NCBI GenBank assembly: GCA_014904845.1
Contig: MU119378.1
Span: 1-64,000, forward strand
Reading direction: 5' to 3'
Source of the DNA: Acephala macrosclerotiorum
Lineage: Eukaryota; Ascomycota; Leotiomycetes; Helotiales; Mollisiaceae
DNA: 64,000 nt
Made by a program: the position numbers and the translations under genes. Under the pieces are notes generated by a model, which was not told where the DNA came from, did not search any database, and saw only the letters and a program-made list of their open reading frames with translations. Shown here piece by piece: positions 25,336 to 36,955 of this stretch; position 1 is the first letter of the stretch; every line of letters begins with the position of its first letter.

Positions 25336-26346
25336 ATGATGAGGGGAGGCAGTGTACGCATTTGGGCAGGAAGTGATGGAACAAAATGGGTAGGCGGCGA
25401 TTGTGCTAAGCGGCAGCTACATATCTTGCCATGAAATGATTTTGATACTGTCTTGACTTTTTGTTGCTCGTGCTTTTGTTCTTCTATCATGACTCGTCGG
25501 ATTCTTTGGAAGCATTTTTTTCAACCCCTCCACCCTGCGACAAGTGCTAGGTAGAGTCTTTCAATTACTATCTCAAACAAAACAAAAACTCTTCCAGTCC
25601 TGTTGTCACGGGGACTTTTCAAGGGAATTCCCTGCCTGGAAAATAAAGATACTTCTTTATGCCTAAACTCCTAGGTTGCATAGCCATCTCTATCCGTAGT
25701 AGATGCCGAAGACATGCAGACTGTGCTTTGAAGAAGAGCGTCACCTTCGAGTATGAAAAGTGCTAAGCGAGGCCAACCGAGAAGCTAGAAAATAATAGCC
25801 ATCCTTCTGCACCTCCAAAAGTCCAGAAACTTCAATACGAATTGAAATTCAATGCGGGGTGAAAAAAAAAGTTGGAGTGAATAGGCGTAATTCCTGATAC
25901 TCTTGAAACACTCTGTTGTCATAAGGGTGTACCACTACTTTTCCAATTCGTGGATTTTCTAACTGTTTGCCAAACCCGTTGGACGCTCTGTTGTCAAGTG
26001 CGTATCACTAATTTGTCATTTCGTGAGTTTCGAATTCGGTTGAGGGAACATGTGCTTATTTAAATCTATACGTACCGAATACCTTCTCGATTTGATGGTT
26101 AAATTGTGGGACTTGTAAAGAACCGAAAGAGGGATGGGCTCTGCCGGGGCTAGCTTAATTTATTTACACGGTCAACTCTACGTACGCGCTTGAATCCTAA
26201 GGTATCTTATGGGTCGATTCAAGTGTTACGGTCACCTTTGGACAATCATTCGCTTTGGCTCTTTCATTTTCAACCTCGATCGCACAGAATTACTATCTTC
26301 CCTATTCATCAACAGTCCTCAAAGATACGGCGCGGTATCAATCACA
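25336..26346. other. Intergenic, no gene seen
   Basis: About 1 kb of normal composition between the SDH4 stop and the next start. It should contain the SDH4 3' end and the upstream promoter of the SAP gene. Two related short blocks (CACTCTGTTGTCATAAGGGTG near 25,910 and CGCTCTGTTGTCAAGTGCGT near 25,985) suggest a small imperfect duplication. No coding frame is convincing. Confidence 0.6.
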
Positions 26347-27863
26347 ATGTCCACTCCTTACCCACCTGTGATCCCCAAGTCCTATGGGGCTTGGAAACAG
26401 TCTGATTTAGTATCCGAATGCCGCAAGCGTACGATCAGCACGGAGGCAATGTGCATAAGCTTATACGGACTCTCGTCGACCACGACATCGCGCAACGCGC
26501 TCTGGTACTACGCCGGGTCTGGAACAACGAAAACGACCCCATGGGAGCTCGCGAGCTCGAGCAGAATAACAAGGACGCCGAAGATAGGCGGCGTGACCTG
26601 GAACCCAAGCTTGCGGAGCGTGCCTTTTACAAATCACAGTGGGAGGAGATAAATACAGCAATCGACAATACGGAGACCGCCATCGCACGCAAGAATGCGA
26701 GCGACAAGAAGAAACGCGAAGATCGAGTTCATGAATTTAGAAGGGAACAGCAAAGATTTGCACAGACATCTACCGGTCATCCAAATGTTCCTCCCAAGGC
26801 CGCCAAGCGTCCAAACGCTGAAGCCGACGGCATCGAACCAACAGCAAAGAAGGCCAGAACTGATGCCATTGACCAAGCTCCCGAAAACATCTCGAAGACC
26901 CCTGTTGAGAATGACATCACAGGACCCTACTTGTACGTTTCCAAAGGGCAATCTGAAGCCAGAGGTGATGGTGTTGGCGCAATCTGGAACAAGGTCAACA
27001 ATTTCAACCCTATGAAAGTATTAGTCGATCAAAGTGGCGACTATATCACGTTTTCACCTGACAAAAAGAGCAGGGAGACATGTGATGCTTGTTTTGATGG
27101 ATGGGAACTGAGGGAATTTTGGATATACGACCAGGTTCACAAGATTGAGAAGAGGGGTGTCTTGAACCAAGAGATCACTGAGCCGTAAGTGCTTCCTTCA
27201 TTGTCCGACACAGTCTGCAGGACTCTGGAGTCAATCAAGGCTGTCTTGTTCTAGAACATTTGTGTTGACTTGCTATAGACAACCAAGACCTGCTCCCAGT
27301 CGCAGCATGGCTAAAACCCCTTCTGAGGACCCCATTCAGTAAGGATTCCATATCTCAAACCATAGTCACTGGAGTACTCTAGAATAGATTGACTGACGTG
27401 CAATGTAAGGCAATCTAAAGCTGATCCGAGCAATACGAAAGCCCCTGCTGCAGGCATTACGCCGTCCAGCCATACATCACCCTCCAATACCAAGCAACGC
27501 GCACCTATTTCACGGGAGGCCAAGGCCACTGATCGCCAAGAGGATACCAAGAAGTTCATGGTCGTAAATTCAATCTTCGCAGAGGAGTATTACAATTGCA
27601 TTAGTGCCCCATACCTTTTCATCTCCGCCGATCAACTAGCTGTCAAAGGCGATCGTGTTCCCCGACTTTTCAAGAAGTACTTCTCGAAATGGGGAATAAA
27701 GCGTGTGGTAGCAGATAGCAGGGGCTATTACATCGTTTGGGCGCTGGATGAAGGATACGAGGACAAGATGAAGAAGTGCTATGAGGATCACAAGAAAGAG
27801 CATACGTTTGATTTCCATGACCTCAAGTTTGAGTTTGTCACCAAGAATCCGGAGAAGGAGTAG
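26347..27863 (+). pseudogene. SAP, coiled-coil and twin RRM-like protein (one-base frameshift)
   Basis: Three exons: 26347-27184, 27279-27338, 27410-27863, with GT-AG introns. Residues ~12-45 form a SAP-type DNA/RNA-binding module (YGAWKQSDLVSECRKR then GNVHKLIRTLVDHD), then a charged coiled coil (ELEQNNKDAEDRRRDLEPKL and on), a basic PKAAKRPNAEADG / TAKKAR stretch that could be a nuclear signal, and two similar ~80-aa modules: GPYLYVSKGQSEARGDGV...SGDYITF and APYLFISADQLAVKGDRV...RGYYIVW. These resemble RRM folds (strand, helix, then RNP1-like GYYI.W); this fold call is inference. The SAP motif changes frame near 26,440, between ISTE and GNVHK: one base is missing. Correcting this would give 450 codons. 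A nuclear nucleic-acid-binding role is likely. It could be a sequencing error rather than a true pseudogene. Paralogue at 42334-43861. Confidence 0.7.
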
Positions 27864-27996
27864 CGGTGACCTGTTTGTTGTATTACAATGGTCAGTGTGG
27901 GAGCTTATGTTGAGTGTACTGTTATGGGTGAAGTGCTGGGCACTGATACAAAGATACCGTCTGCATACATTCATAATCAAGCTGCTATGTGCAATG

Positions 27997-30354
27997 TCAC
28001 CCGTTCCCCATAAAGCCAGCATAACTACTTTCCCACCTCAAAAAGTCTCCCAAATCATGTCCAAGATTGAAACCCATGGGTATGATTTCCCCATCCTTCA
28101 TCGGACTCACAACTCCCAGGTCCAGCATCGGACTCGGTGGCAAGCTTTCAGCCAGCGAAGGTCTCCTCGCTTCCATCAAAGTCGGGACACGAGATGGAAT
28201 CGAGATAGGGATTGGGAGGCCAACCCCCGAGTCTTCGGCAGCGAGAACGACTTTCGAAGTATCGACCTCCTCTTTCCAAGCTCGAATCAGGCGCTCCTTA
28301 GCAATTTTATTCACACCCACTTCCTTCATTGAAGGTATAGTCGCCAGCGTCTTCGGCTTCGGCTTCAGTTTGACTACCTCTTTCATCTCCCCCTTCCGCT
28401 TTTCCTTAACAGGCGAACACCTCGAACACGTCAAAGCCACCCCCTCGTTCTTATTGTCAGTCTTAAATCCTCCAAGCTTGAACTCATAATTTTCCCACCA
28501 AGCCTCAATCTCGTCTAATTCCACCTCATCCATTTCCCACATACTGTCACTTCTGAAGTCACGACCGTATTCATCCATGTTCCCCGAGATCGCCATCTGG
28601 AACGCTACCCAATCCAGACTTTCCTCCTCGGGACTCCACGAGGTATCAGTTTTCGGTTTGACAATCCTGTCAATCCTTATCGGCCCATTCCGAAACCAGG
28701 GAGCGTTTAGCGAGAACGGAGTACTTGGGAGCAGGATATGAGATGGTGCCGCTGAAGATATATCGAGGATTGGGAGACAGTCGGAGTGGGAGTCCGTGAA
28801 GAATTGCGCCGAATTGATATCTAAGGGTGAAATCTCAGGAATAGTGGGTAGCATGGGTATTACTTTTGAGTTTGTGGAGTAGCGGCGTGCTGTTCGTAGT
28901 TCGGATCGAGGAGGTGGAAATGGCGGAGCCGGGAAGGAGAAGGTATCGAATATCATTCCAGCTCGAGATATGGATGCTGATGTTGCGAGTGGGTCTACAA
29001 AGTTGACTTTCTTGTTCATCTCAATAGTTCTCTGCTTTGCTGCTAATTGTCTCTTGGCTTCCGCCTTCTCTGGTATCGGTGGTGCCTGATCAGGAATAGG
29101 TGAGGATGAAGAGTGACGAGCAGCATCAATCCTCTCACTCAACCTCTCTAGAAAGAACGGTTCTGTCGGCGTATCTCCACCTCCCTCATCATCTCCATCT
29201 TGTTCGAAGCTTGTAGTGCTAGTATCTGTACGCGACGACTCTTCTGATTCCCGATGAGCATCTTCAGCTAAGTGTTGGGCTTTGAGCTTCTGGATTCTAG
29301 TTGGTGTGAGCATCTCGTCCACCTCGGTCCTGAATCTCTTCCCGCTGAACACGTCCACCATTCCTGTCGTTAACTCGTTTAGTCTCCATCGAGTCGTCGC
29401 ATTCGCCGTTGATCGTGGCGGTGGTATTGGTGGTGGACTCGAACGAAACCCTCGCCCAAAAATAACCGATTTCTTCTTCCCAGGTTTCTTCACCTTCCCT
29501 TTCGCATTGAGATTGGTGCCAGATTTCCGTCCAGTGATGGGATATTTGGGCGACATAGACACAGAAGTTCTCGGCTTTCCATTTTCCCTTCTCAATATGG
29601 CACGAGAGATCGATAGCGTGCGTGTGACGGATGTGCTGGGCTTTGTGTCATACCATCCTTGCGTCGCGGCTTTTGCGTCTGCGAGTGCAGTGCCGACGGC
29701 TTTGAATGCTTCGTCTGTTTCGCGGATGAGTTGCTCAACGTTGTCTGATAGCATAGTGGAGTTTTCAAAGCAGTTCATGCTTTGTCTTGGGGTTTCGTCA
29801 TCGTCACCAAATTCAATCGCCAGTTCGTCAAAGCAGCTGGGAGACTCGAAAGGAATTATCGTCAATGAAGGTCTGTCGATTCGTGATTTTGATGTTGAAC
29901 TGAAGCGTGAAGGCTGAGGCGAGGATTCGGGTTCTGGAAATATGAGACGCCATGTCTTCGCATCCTCAGAAGCATCTTTGGGCAGCTCGCGAGGCAGATA
30001 AAGAATCTCAGGCTGGACCGGCGACGAGTCGACTGGAGACAAAGAATATTCAATCGCCGCCGGATTTTCACCGCATTCACAGCTGCACAAAGAGCTTGCC
30101 GAAGAATGCGCAGCACTAAAGTGATTAATAGGGTGACTTCGAGCCGTCGCATTGCTACTCGTCCGTCGAAAGGGGAAATTCTCTGTCGGAGAAGGGGTTT
30201 GCGATAACCATGATAGTCTTTTAGGGGCACTGATCGACAACTTCAAGTCGGTGAAGCGAGAATCGTCGAGATCGCGGGTTAGGTCTGAGGTGCTTTGGTT
30301 GAGCCGTTGGGTGATGAAGTGCTTGATCCGTATACTCGTCTTTTGAAACATCAT
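27997..30354 (-). CDS. Large unknown, disordered fungal protein
   Basis: An uninterrupted 785-codon frame from ATG at 30354 (a second ATG follows at 30351); the frame stays open upstream without an ATG, so an upstream exon is possible. I do not recognise a named family. The protein is Ser/Pro-rich and largely disordered, with proline clusters SSPPPIPPPRS and PAPPFPPPRS that could bind SH3 or WW domains, a lysine-rich GKVKKPGKKKSVIFGRGF segment, and acidic GDDDET and DGDDEGGGD. The most ordered part is near residue 600-680: DWVAFQMAISGNMDEYGRDF and DEIEAWWENYEFKLGGF, which looks like a conserved folded core. Codon use and the complete lack of stops over 2.3 kb support a real intronless gene. 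Confidence 0.85.
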   Translation of the reverse strand: MMFQKTSIRIKHFITQRLNQSTSDLTRDLDDSRFTDLKLSISAPKRLSWLSQTPSPTENFPFRRTSSNATARSHPINHFSAAHSSASSLCSCECGENPAAIEYSLSPVDSSPVQPEILYLPRELPKDASEDAKTWRLIFPEPESSPQPSRFSSTSKSRIDRPSLTIIPFESPSCFDELAIEFGDDDETPRQSMNCFENSTMLSDNVEQLIRETDEAFKAVGTALADAKAATQGWYDTKPSTSVTRTLSISRAILRRENGKPRTSVSMSPKYPITGRKSGTNLNAKGKVKKPGKKKSVIFGRGFRSSPPPIPPPRSTANATTRWRLNELTTGMVDVFSGKRFRTEVDEMLTPTRIQKLKAQHLAEDAHRESEESSRTDTSTTSFEQDGDDEGGGDTPTEPFFLERLSERIDAARHSSSSPIPDQAPPIPEKAEAKRQLAAKQRTIEMNKKVNFVDPLATSASISRAGMIFDTFSFPAPPFPPPRSELRTARRYSTNSKVIPMLPTIPEISPLDINSAQFFTDSHSDCLPILDISSAAPSHILLPSTPFSLNAPWFRNGPIRIDRIVKPKTDTSWSPEEESLDWVAFQMAISGNMDEYGRDFRSDSMWEMDEVELDEIEAWWENYEFKLGGFKTDNKNEGVALTCSRCSPVKEKRKGEMKEVVKLKPKPKTLATIPSMKEVGVNKIAKERLIRAWKEEVDTSKVVLAAEDSGVGLPIPISIPSRVPTLMEARRPSLAESLPPSPMLDLGVVSPMKDGEIIPMGFNLGHDLGDFLRWESSYAGFMGNG

Positions 30355-32761
30355 GACAGCAGAAATCAAATACCTGACAACAAAAGTTCGAGAATTGGAA
30401 TAAAAACGGCAGATGGTAGAGCATTTGCTAACAAATCCTGGAGGACAAGGTCTCGTGGAAGTATACCTATTATTGATGATATCACGAGTGGTTTCGGTAG
30501 GACAGGATCGGAGAAGAGGCAATGCAGCAACACCCCAGCCCTCTTGCCCCCCAAAAGAGGAGTATCCTGTAGTGACCGTTCACTTGCCATAACTGGGAAA
30601 AGATTGGGAATATCGTACATCTCGTACAATTTCCATTTCGCGTGCTTGACAGCGATGCCTTGCGGAAACATACCTGAATCGGCTTGAAAAGTTCCACATT
30701 TGGCGAAATGATCGAACATTAAGAATAACTGGCTTGGTCATATCAGTGTTCTAGGGCCCGTCCAAAACCTGCGTAACAGTCCTAAGCATTCCTTCAAGTT
30801 CGCAATTGGTTCAATTCTCTCCACTCGGTAATTCGAACGGACGTTTGCATGGCTGGATCTAAAGGTGCCGCAAAGGAAGCACGCACGAAAAAGGGAGCTA
30901 TCACAAAGATAGAACAATCAATCCCACCAATATATTGGGCAAAAAGAGGGAGGCACATTTCGTAGAACAATGGAATGGTGCAGCATGGTGGACTTCCAGC
31001 CTTTCGCTTCTCTCCATGTGGTGGCTCAGAGGAACACAGCGACGGTCCGATACATGCGAGCAGCTCGTGGAGGAGCGAGAACGGTAAGCCCCACGGTAGG
31101 TTGCAGCAAACTTGCTGAAGAAAACCTCTCGTTGACGAGAATCTCTTCTATCCAAACCATTTCTTGGGGCAGTGGACCCTGGCTCAGTCAACGCATCTTC
31201 ATCGCGTAACCTTACCTGAACCGAGAACAAAAACATCCTTGAGGTCAGAGATTTCGCCCCCAGATGGAATCGAATCAATTTCGCAGCAGATGGCCGTTTG
31301 GAGAATGATCGTTGCAAGGAAGAAGCACATTTGCAGCCGGTTCCCGTAAGGAGCGGGCACTTTGTATATCGTCGAGTCTTCAGCCTCAGATTGCAATCTA
31401 AGATCGGGGATGGAGTTGGGAGAAAGAGGCTGAATAACGTTGTCGCCATTATTCAGCCCGGAGTCAGAAGATTGGAATGCCATTGGGGGTGAGCGTTACA
31501 CAGCGGAGGTCTGGATTAGAGGAGTGTTGGACGTTGAGCTTGGGAGGAAAGAAAACTCTCCGACGAGAACGGGCTATATCACGTGACCATATATGAAGAG
31601 AAATAGGAAAGCGTCGATTTGTCCGGTTTCTTGAGACGAAATGACGACTCAATGACTCTCATCAAGATTCAGTTTCGTCTCAAATTCGTAAGTGTCTCAT
31701 CCTCGACCAACTCATTAACCCCGCCATCAACCGCTCTTTCACGTGATAAACCCTGCCGTGGAGAACGTTGGAGGGAGAGGCCACGTTTCCGATGGCCACG
31801 AGGTCAACTGACTTCGTACATATGAGTACCGGTATGTCTGCATAATGCAGCTAGATATACTTACTTCAAATGGCATGATTTTTGAGAGGAACGTTGGAAA
31901 GTCCATGGAGACGGTGGATGCCGTACAATGTCTCGGGCCTCGGGTATGGGGAAGCTCGCCGAAGCCATCGACAACTCCACTAGCCATCCATACTTCCCGG
32001 AAAGGAAAGAGGTGCATCGAGACTTTGGTGGAGATTTATGCAAACGTGAGAAGTAAATAGATGTTGATTTCGATGGAAGCCAGGCTGAGATCGTAATTTT
32101 GGGGGGAAATGTTGTGACGCAAAGCCTAAAGTGATATGTTAGGGATTATATTGAGAAGAGCTGACTTTGTCTGTTACTCGAAACGAAACGAGAATCAATT
32201 GGATTCCTTGTCAATACTTTCAATGAAGAAGACGAAGGAAAGATGGGCGAAAGCATGAATTAGAGCAAAAGGCATGTGATGGAGAGGCTGAACGTGTCCA
32301 ATGCCCCTAGGATGTTGAGGCGATCTCATGCTAATATATACAAACGAGATAGCCTGGTTGGCCACATGTATGTCGTAACACATTCCCACAATTCCCCAAG
32401 ACCAACCCCATCTACTCGCAAACTCCGTATCTCATGCCTGTGCTAGCGGCTTTTGAAAGTAAACATATCTGCATGAAAGCTCTCCTAACCTCGTAACCAA
32501 ATCATAGCAATCGTAAACGAGCGTGTCATCCCATACTGGGGTATCAAACGCCGGGTATCTATATCCAACCGCATGTAATCATTCGTATCTCTCTCGCCGA
32601 GTCCCGTCAAGTCTCCAACGCTCATCAGCACCAAGCAATGTAAGAATCGAATGCCGTACCGTCCGTAGTCCGCCTATCGTTATGCCTCGTCCCAAGCTCC
32701 AGGCCTGTTATTTCCCCATATGCCATCCATCAAGGGTATGCGTCGTCGTCCATCAGATCCC
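30355..32761. other. Gene-poor stretch
   Basis: This holds the 5' flank of the large unknown gene and possibly a small gene at 31199-31483. The rest has only short overlapping frames on both strands without recognisable protein character. I see no RNA gene or repeat here. Confidence 0.5.
31199..31483 (-). CDS. Possible small membrane protein, first exon
   Basis: A 94-codon frame starting with ATG at 31483. After a polar N terminus (MAFQSSDSGLNNG) it has one hydrophobic segment, LQMCFFLATIILQTAICCEI, that could span a membrane. A good donor (GTAAGG) occurs just before its stop, after VFVLGS, so the gene may continue into a second exon near 31,000-31,170. No family is recognised, and it may not be a gene. 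Confidence 0.3.
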   Translation of the reverse strand: MAFQSSDSGLNNGDNVIQPLSPNSIPDLRLQSEAEDSTIYKVPAPYGNRLQMCFFLATIILQTAICCEIDSIPSGGEISDLKDVFVLGSGKVTR

Positions 32762-33052
32762 CTAGATTAAGCTCTCCTGTGGCCTAACCGCAGCCTTCTC
32801 ATCGAACATCCCTGGACTAATCATGACAGGACTAGTAGCCGTCCTCATGAAAGACTGCCTCGCATGTGTGGGAACATGATGATATGGTTTCTCATCCTTC
32901 CATTGTGCTTTGGCAGATCGTTCAGGTGGTCCTTTGAATGCTCGTCGTAGGCGGGAACAGATTGTGTTGTTGTTGGTAGTGGAAGAGGCGGGGGTATAGG
33001 AGCAGGGCTGATAACAACGCGAGCGGTCGGAGGACAGAGAGAGGCCTTTCAT
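32762..33052 (-). CDS. Small unknown fungal protein
   Basis: A 96-codon single-exon frame with ATG at 33052. The C-terminal half is basic and compact: RLRRAFKGPPERSAKAQ, KPYHHVPTHARQSFMRT, then PVMISPGMFDE. The KPY.HVPTHA pattern resembles a motif I associate with small unannotated Pezizomycotina proteins, but I cannot name it. The N terminus is Ser-rich. A long 5' leader is likely because the frames upstream to 33,270 look non-coding. Confidence 0.5.
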   Translation of the reverse strand: MKGLSLSSDRSRCYQPCSYTPASSTTNNNTICSRLRRAFKGPPERSAKAQWKDEKPYHHVPTHARQSFMRTATSPVMISPGMFDEKAAVRPQESLI

Positions 33053-35068
33053 GACGACTGGTACTGAAGGATGTGGTGGTGATTTGAAGAATGGAAGGTG
33101 GAGATGAGTATGAGGTCGGCTGGAGAAAGAGGGTGAGGTGGTTTGAGTTGTGATAAGTAATATTCTGATTCGATGCTGTTTATGTCCTTTGATCTGGTGC
33201 TCGCCGTGTACTTATGAGAGCACGAACCAGAGGGAGGCTTTGGTTCGATGAAGGTAGAGCTCTGGTCCACTCAAGATATTGAGACAGAATGACGCTCTGA
33301 AGATCTTCAAGTGGCCGAGTGAAAATTCTTACGATGATCAACCCCTAAGGCTGAGAGATGAAGTGCTGGTCAATGAAGACAATCGACTCAGAAGAGAATA
33401 ATGCAAGAGGATCGAGAAAGTATGATTTTGCTCTCAAGACCAGGCAAGATAGATCGCCAGAAACGAAAAAGCGCAGATGTACAATTGAGACAGCTTTAAA
33501 GCTTATGGGAAGATTATATATGGGGACTGGTATATGTCCCCTCCACTTGGAGATGGCCCGCGTTTCAGAGCCTCAGAATTGGACCTTTCAGGACACACTA
33601 TTCTTGAGGGGGATGCCCGACGACTGGCTGGTTCGTACTTGGCGTCTTCCAGAGTGAGAGCGACGGATGAGGTCCACTATGGTTTGGTATCCAATTGTAG
33701 GGGAAGAAAGCAATGTCTGTTGTTAGCGAAACCATTCACCCTGAGCACAGCAAGCCACAAGCAAATTCATGGCTCGGGGTATGCAAAGAGTCCACACACA
33801 CCGATCCACGCTCCTGCTATTCGTAGCGGGGTGGCGCCGACAGCTGTGTACATGTCGAGTATCCTTGGTCATACATACACTCAGCAAGGGCTTAACAATT
33901 GCTAGGCATTATATGATCGACCCATATCGCAATTCTGAGTCTCGATGACCCCGGATTTTTGGATCTTCAACTGCGTTGATTCCGCGCTTGGGGAAGAGAA
34001 CTGTGGAAAGAAGCAAAAACCCGGTGGCAACGAGATCGCTGAACGAGAAACTGTCTCAGAGATTTCTCAAGCTCGCCAGCCGTCGGACACCCTCTTTCGA
34101 AGGATGGAGAGGGGAAAGCAACTCCACATCGAGGCTTCAACACTGCGTGGGACCAATGAAGAGCCCAAGTAACCGGACATCCCCAAGAAAAAATATTGCT
34201 TAGCTTTGCATACATGGGGAGGTACTCGATGCGACGCTGCAACCCGCTCCAGATCTGACCTAAGATAAGAGAGGGCTGAAAACTTGGGCGCTGACCCTGT
34301 GCCGCGATAGGCTTTTACTGGTCTTCAGCTGTCAGGCTCCCAAGACCTCAAGCCACGACCTTTCGCTCGCCAATTTATTAAGCTGGATCGGTCTTGGTCC
34401 TCGTAGCTGCCGAATGTGCAGTGGATGATGCGCAGTCTCGGCGGGGCCCGATTCATGATCAGGATGCTATTTTGTTCGCGGCGTGAGAGAGAGTGGATAG
34501 ACTGTTGTTGCTGCGCCAATTTCCGTGGTTTGGGGTCCTCAGAGCTAGGCTGGAAACGGCATCGAACTTCACCAATTGCACCGTAAGCCTACGTAAGCCC
34601 CTTAAATCCCTGCTGTCAAACGCCCTGCGAACCCTGCAAAGATGGGACGGAACCCGAGGTAGAGTTGATGATGGTGCGGAGGTGCGAATGTTTACTGGTT
34701 GCGATTACGCTGCAAGGGCGCGGACGTTCCTGGGAGAGAGCCAGATACGATATGCAGCTAACGGATCGGACATCATAGGCTGTGCCTTCTCTCTGAAAGC
34801 TTCCTTCGTCTCGATGTACCTTTTGGGTCACGTTGGGGTCGAATGCTGGACCACGACCGTTGCTGTAAGTACAACAGAGGCGTCTCCTTCCGCCATTGAG
34901 ATGTCTGAAAACTTCACCCACTGAGGCTTACAAGTTCTCCTTCTGCTACAGCAAAGCAGATTGGCTCAAGAGGTTTGTTTGTTCTCTCTCATACCCCGAA
35001 AGAACTCCTCAAATATCGTTTTTCTGCTTGATGTTATTGATTCCCGCTGAAGAGGTCAAACGTCGTCT
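33053..35068. other. Intergenic, no supported gene
   Basis: Two kilobases of normal composition with many short overlapping frames on both strands (the longest near 34,493-34,924), none with recognisable protein motifs or matching intron signals. It may hold promoter sequence for both neighbours, or very old gene remains. Confidence 0.5.
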
Positions 35069-36728
35069 CATGAAGAACGGAGAATTCCTCAAACGCTGGC
35101 GGCAATCGAAAGTGGAGTTTCACGAAGAACTACAAGCATTCTCTGCAACTCGGACTTCGGGGACGTCGTCGGATGGGGGAGCAAGAATGATGTCTCGTCT
35201 TTAGCTTCAACCTTGAAGCTACCAGGTTTTGGTGTCAATGTTGCTGAGGGAATAGAAGTGATCAAAAGAGAGTCTTCTAGTACCGACGCGCTAGATGGCT
35301 TGATCCCAGTGAATGAACCCAATGGCCTGACACCGGCGAGTATGCTGTCTGTTGATTGTGCCATGGGACACGACAGTTCATTCTATAGATATGGTAGGTT
35401 CTGCGAAGGAGCAACAATGGCGTTGCACCGCGAGAAGTCTTACAAAGTGATAAAACGTCCCCAGGCAAGATATTTCGCGGGAGTTCGAGATGATGAATTA
35501 GCTTGCTAATAGTGTATAGGGCGGTAAGATGAGTTCTATTTACGAGGAAATTGGAGAAGACGCATCTACAGTCTAGCATGTGGGTTTATATTTGGTTGAC
35601 TGGTATGTTTTCAAGAAGGATAAACTACGCGATAGTAAGAATTCGTTGTGACTTGCAAGAAAGCTTTTGCCTAATGAGCCTCAGAAAGTGGGATTTACAA
35701 TCATGAAAACCTTGGTGTAAGATACAGGCAATCATTCCTCTCAAAAAGTCACCTGAAAGTAAAACACATGCAAGAGAGTATATTTGCGGTAAGGAAACAT
35801 TCCATTTATGGACTAGATGGACACCAGCTAAACTTTGGAAGTGCCGTTTCTGTGTCAATGAAAATGAAACACCCGAAGTCCACGATGCCATAGCCTTCTT
35901 CTCCGCCGCACAATTGATGCGTCACATTGATATACGCCACAGGAAATTTCCACAGGTTGACGGCATAAAAGTGAGCTATAGTTATGGTGGCTATTCCGAA
36001 CAAAACTTTGACTTGTCTTTTACCAGCAGTGAAGCCAGCCTTGATCCCTTTAGCAACTCAAGCATCGAGATCACATCCCTCCCTACGGCACATACAATCC
36101 AAGCACACTGACCCAAAAGCGGCAGCAAGTTCTACCCCAAAGATCCCAGCGGCGACCTAACACTGCAGTTTGCAATCGATGCTCAAATTGCCGGCATCAA
36201 AATCCCATTAAGGTTCAGTGGTGAATAGTGTTCGGGATATCACGATTTCTCAAAAGGACTCTTCCTGGCCGAAACGGTTCAACTCAACCCTCTGCCAAGA
36301 AATGGTATTATTATAAACTCCAAATCTTCACTGGTTGCAATGGTAAGATGGAATCATAGGCCAAAAAAAATATGTCAGCTGGTTGGCTTGCATTTTCGAG
36401 GAAAGAGAAAATTATGCATGTCGAGTATCCGTCTGCTGAGCATTGGTGTTGGTCAGGGCAGAACTGTAAGGGCAAGTGGGGATTTTCCCACAAGGGTCTT
36501 GTGGTGGCTGTTGAGAGTTCTAAGGGAGAGAAAGCCGGGACGGAAAGAGGAGAAGGGGAAGGAAAGGGAGGGGCAAAAGTCGAGGTTAAGAGGCCGGAAT
36601 ATTGTCAGGATTCCATAGTAACTCAGGGGATGATGGTAGCGGTAAAGGGAGAAGAGAGAGGAGATAATTTTGGTTGGAAATTTTTGGAAGAAAACGCAGA
36701 CGGATTAATTGATACAAGCTATGGCTAA
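35069..36728 (+). pseudogene. Decayed zinc-finger / SH3-like fungal protein
   Basis: Pieces in changing frames read as one protein. 35213-35509 gives FYRYGRFCEGATMALHREKS. Then GVRYRQSFLSKSHL at about 35,710-35,755. Then, in a different frame, LWKCRFCVNENETPEVHDA and SAAQLMRHIDIRHRKFP, a Cys2-His2 type finger. After that come two SH3-like halves: DLTLQFAIDAQIAGIKIP ... CSGYHDFSKGLF, and MSAGWLAFSRKEKIMHVEYP ... CWSGQNCKGKWGF. Frameshifts and in-frame stops separate them: HTIQAH is followed by TGA, and GE is followed by TAG where a Trp (TGG) would be expected before CSG. The layout resembles a fungal family of finger plus SH3-like proteins, which I know only as uncharacterised. Ends are approximate. 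Confidence 0.5.
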
Positions 36729-36955
36729 ACAGGGTGAGCAGACCTGAGCCCCGGCCCGCGCAAAGGCGGCGCTGGCCACGTGAGCGCAAGCCTCGACATT
36801 CCTGGTGGCACATCTATTTTTGGTTACAGTAGCGAGCCCCTCATTTGTAAGCAGACCTCACTCGACCACTCTCCAATCCTCGACTTGACTTGACACATTA
36901 CCTAGGCACAATTGACCTTTGATTATCGATCACCGACGAAAATCTCCTTATTTTG

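Noticed and set aside
34493..34924. 143-codon plus-strand frame
   Set aside because: An overlapping minus-strand frame is nearly as long, and neither shows a motif, splice sites or composition of a real protein.
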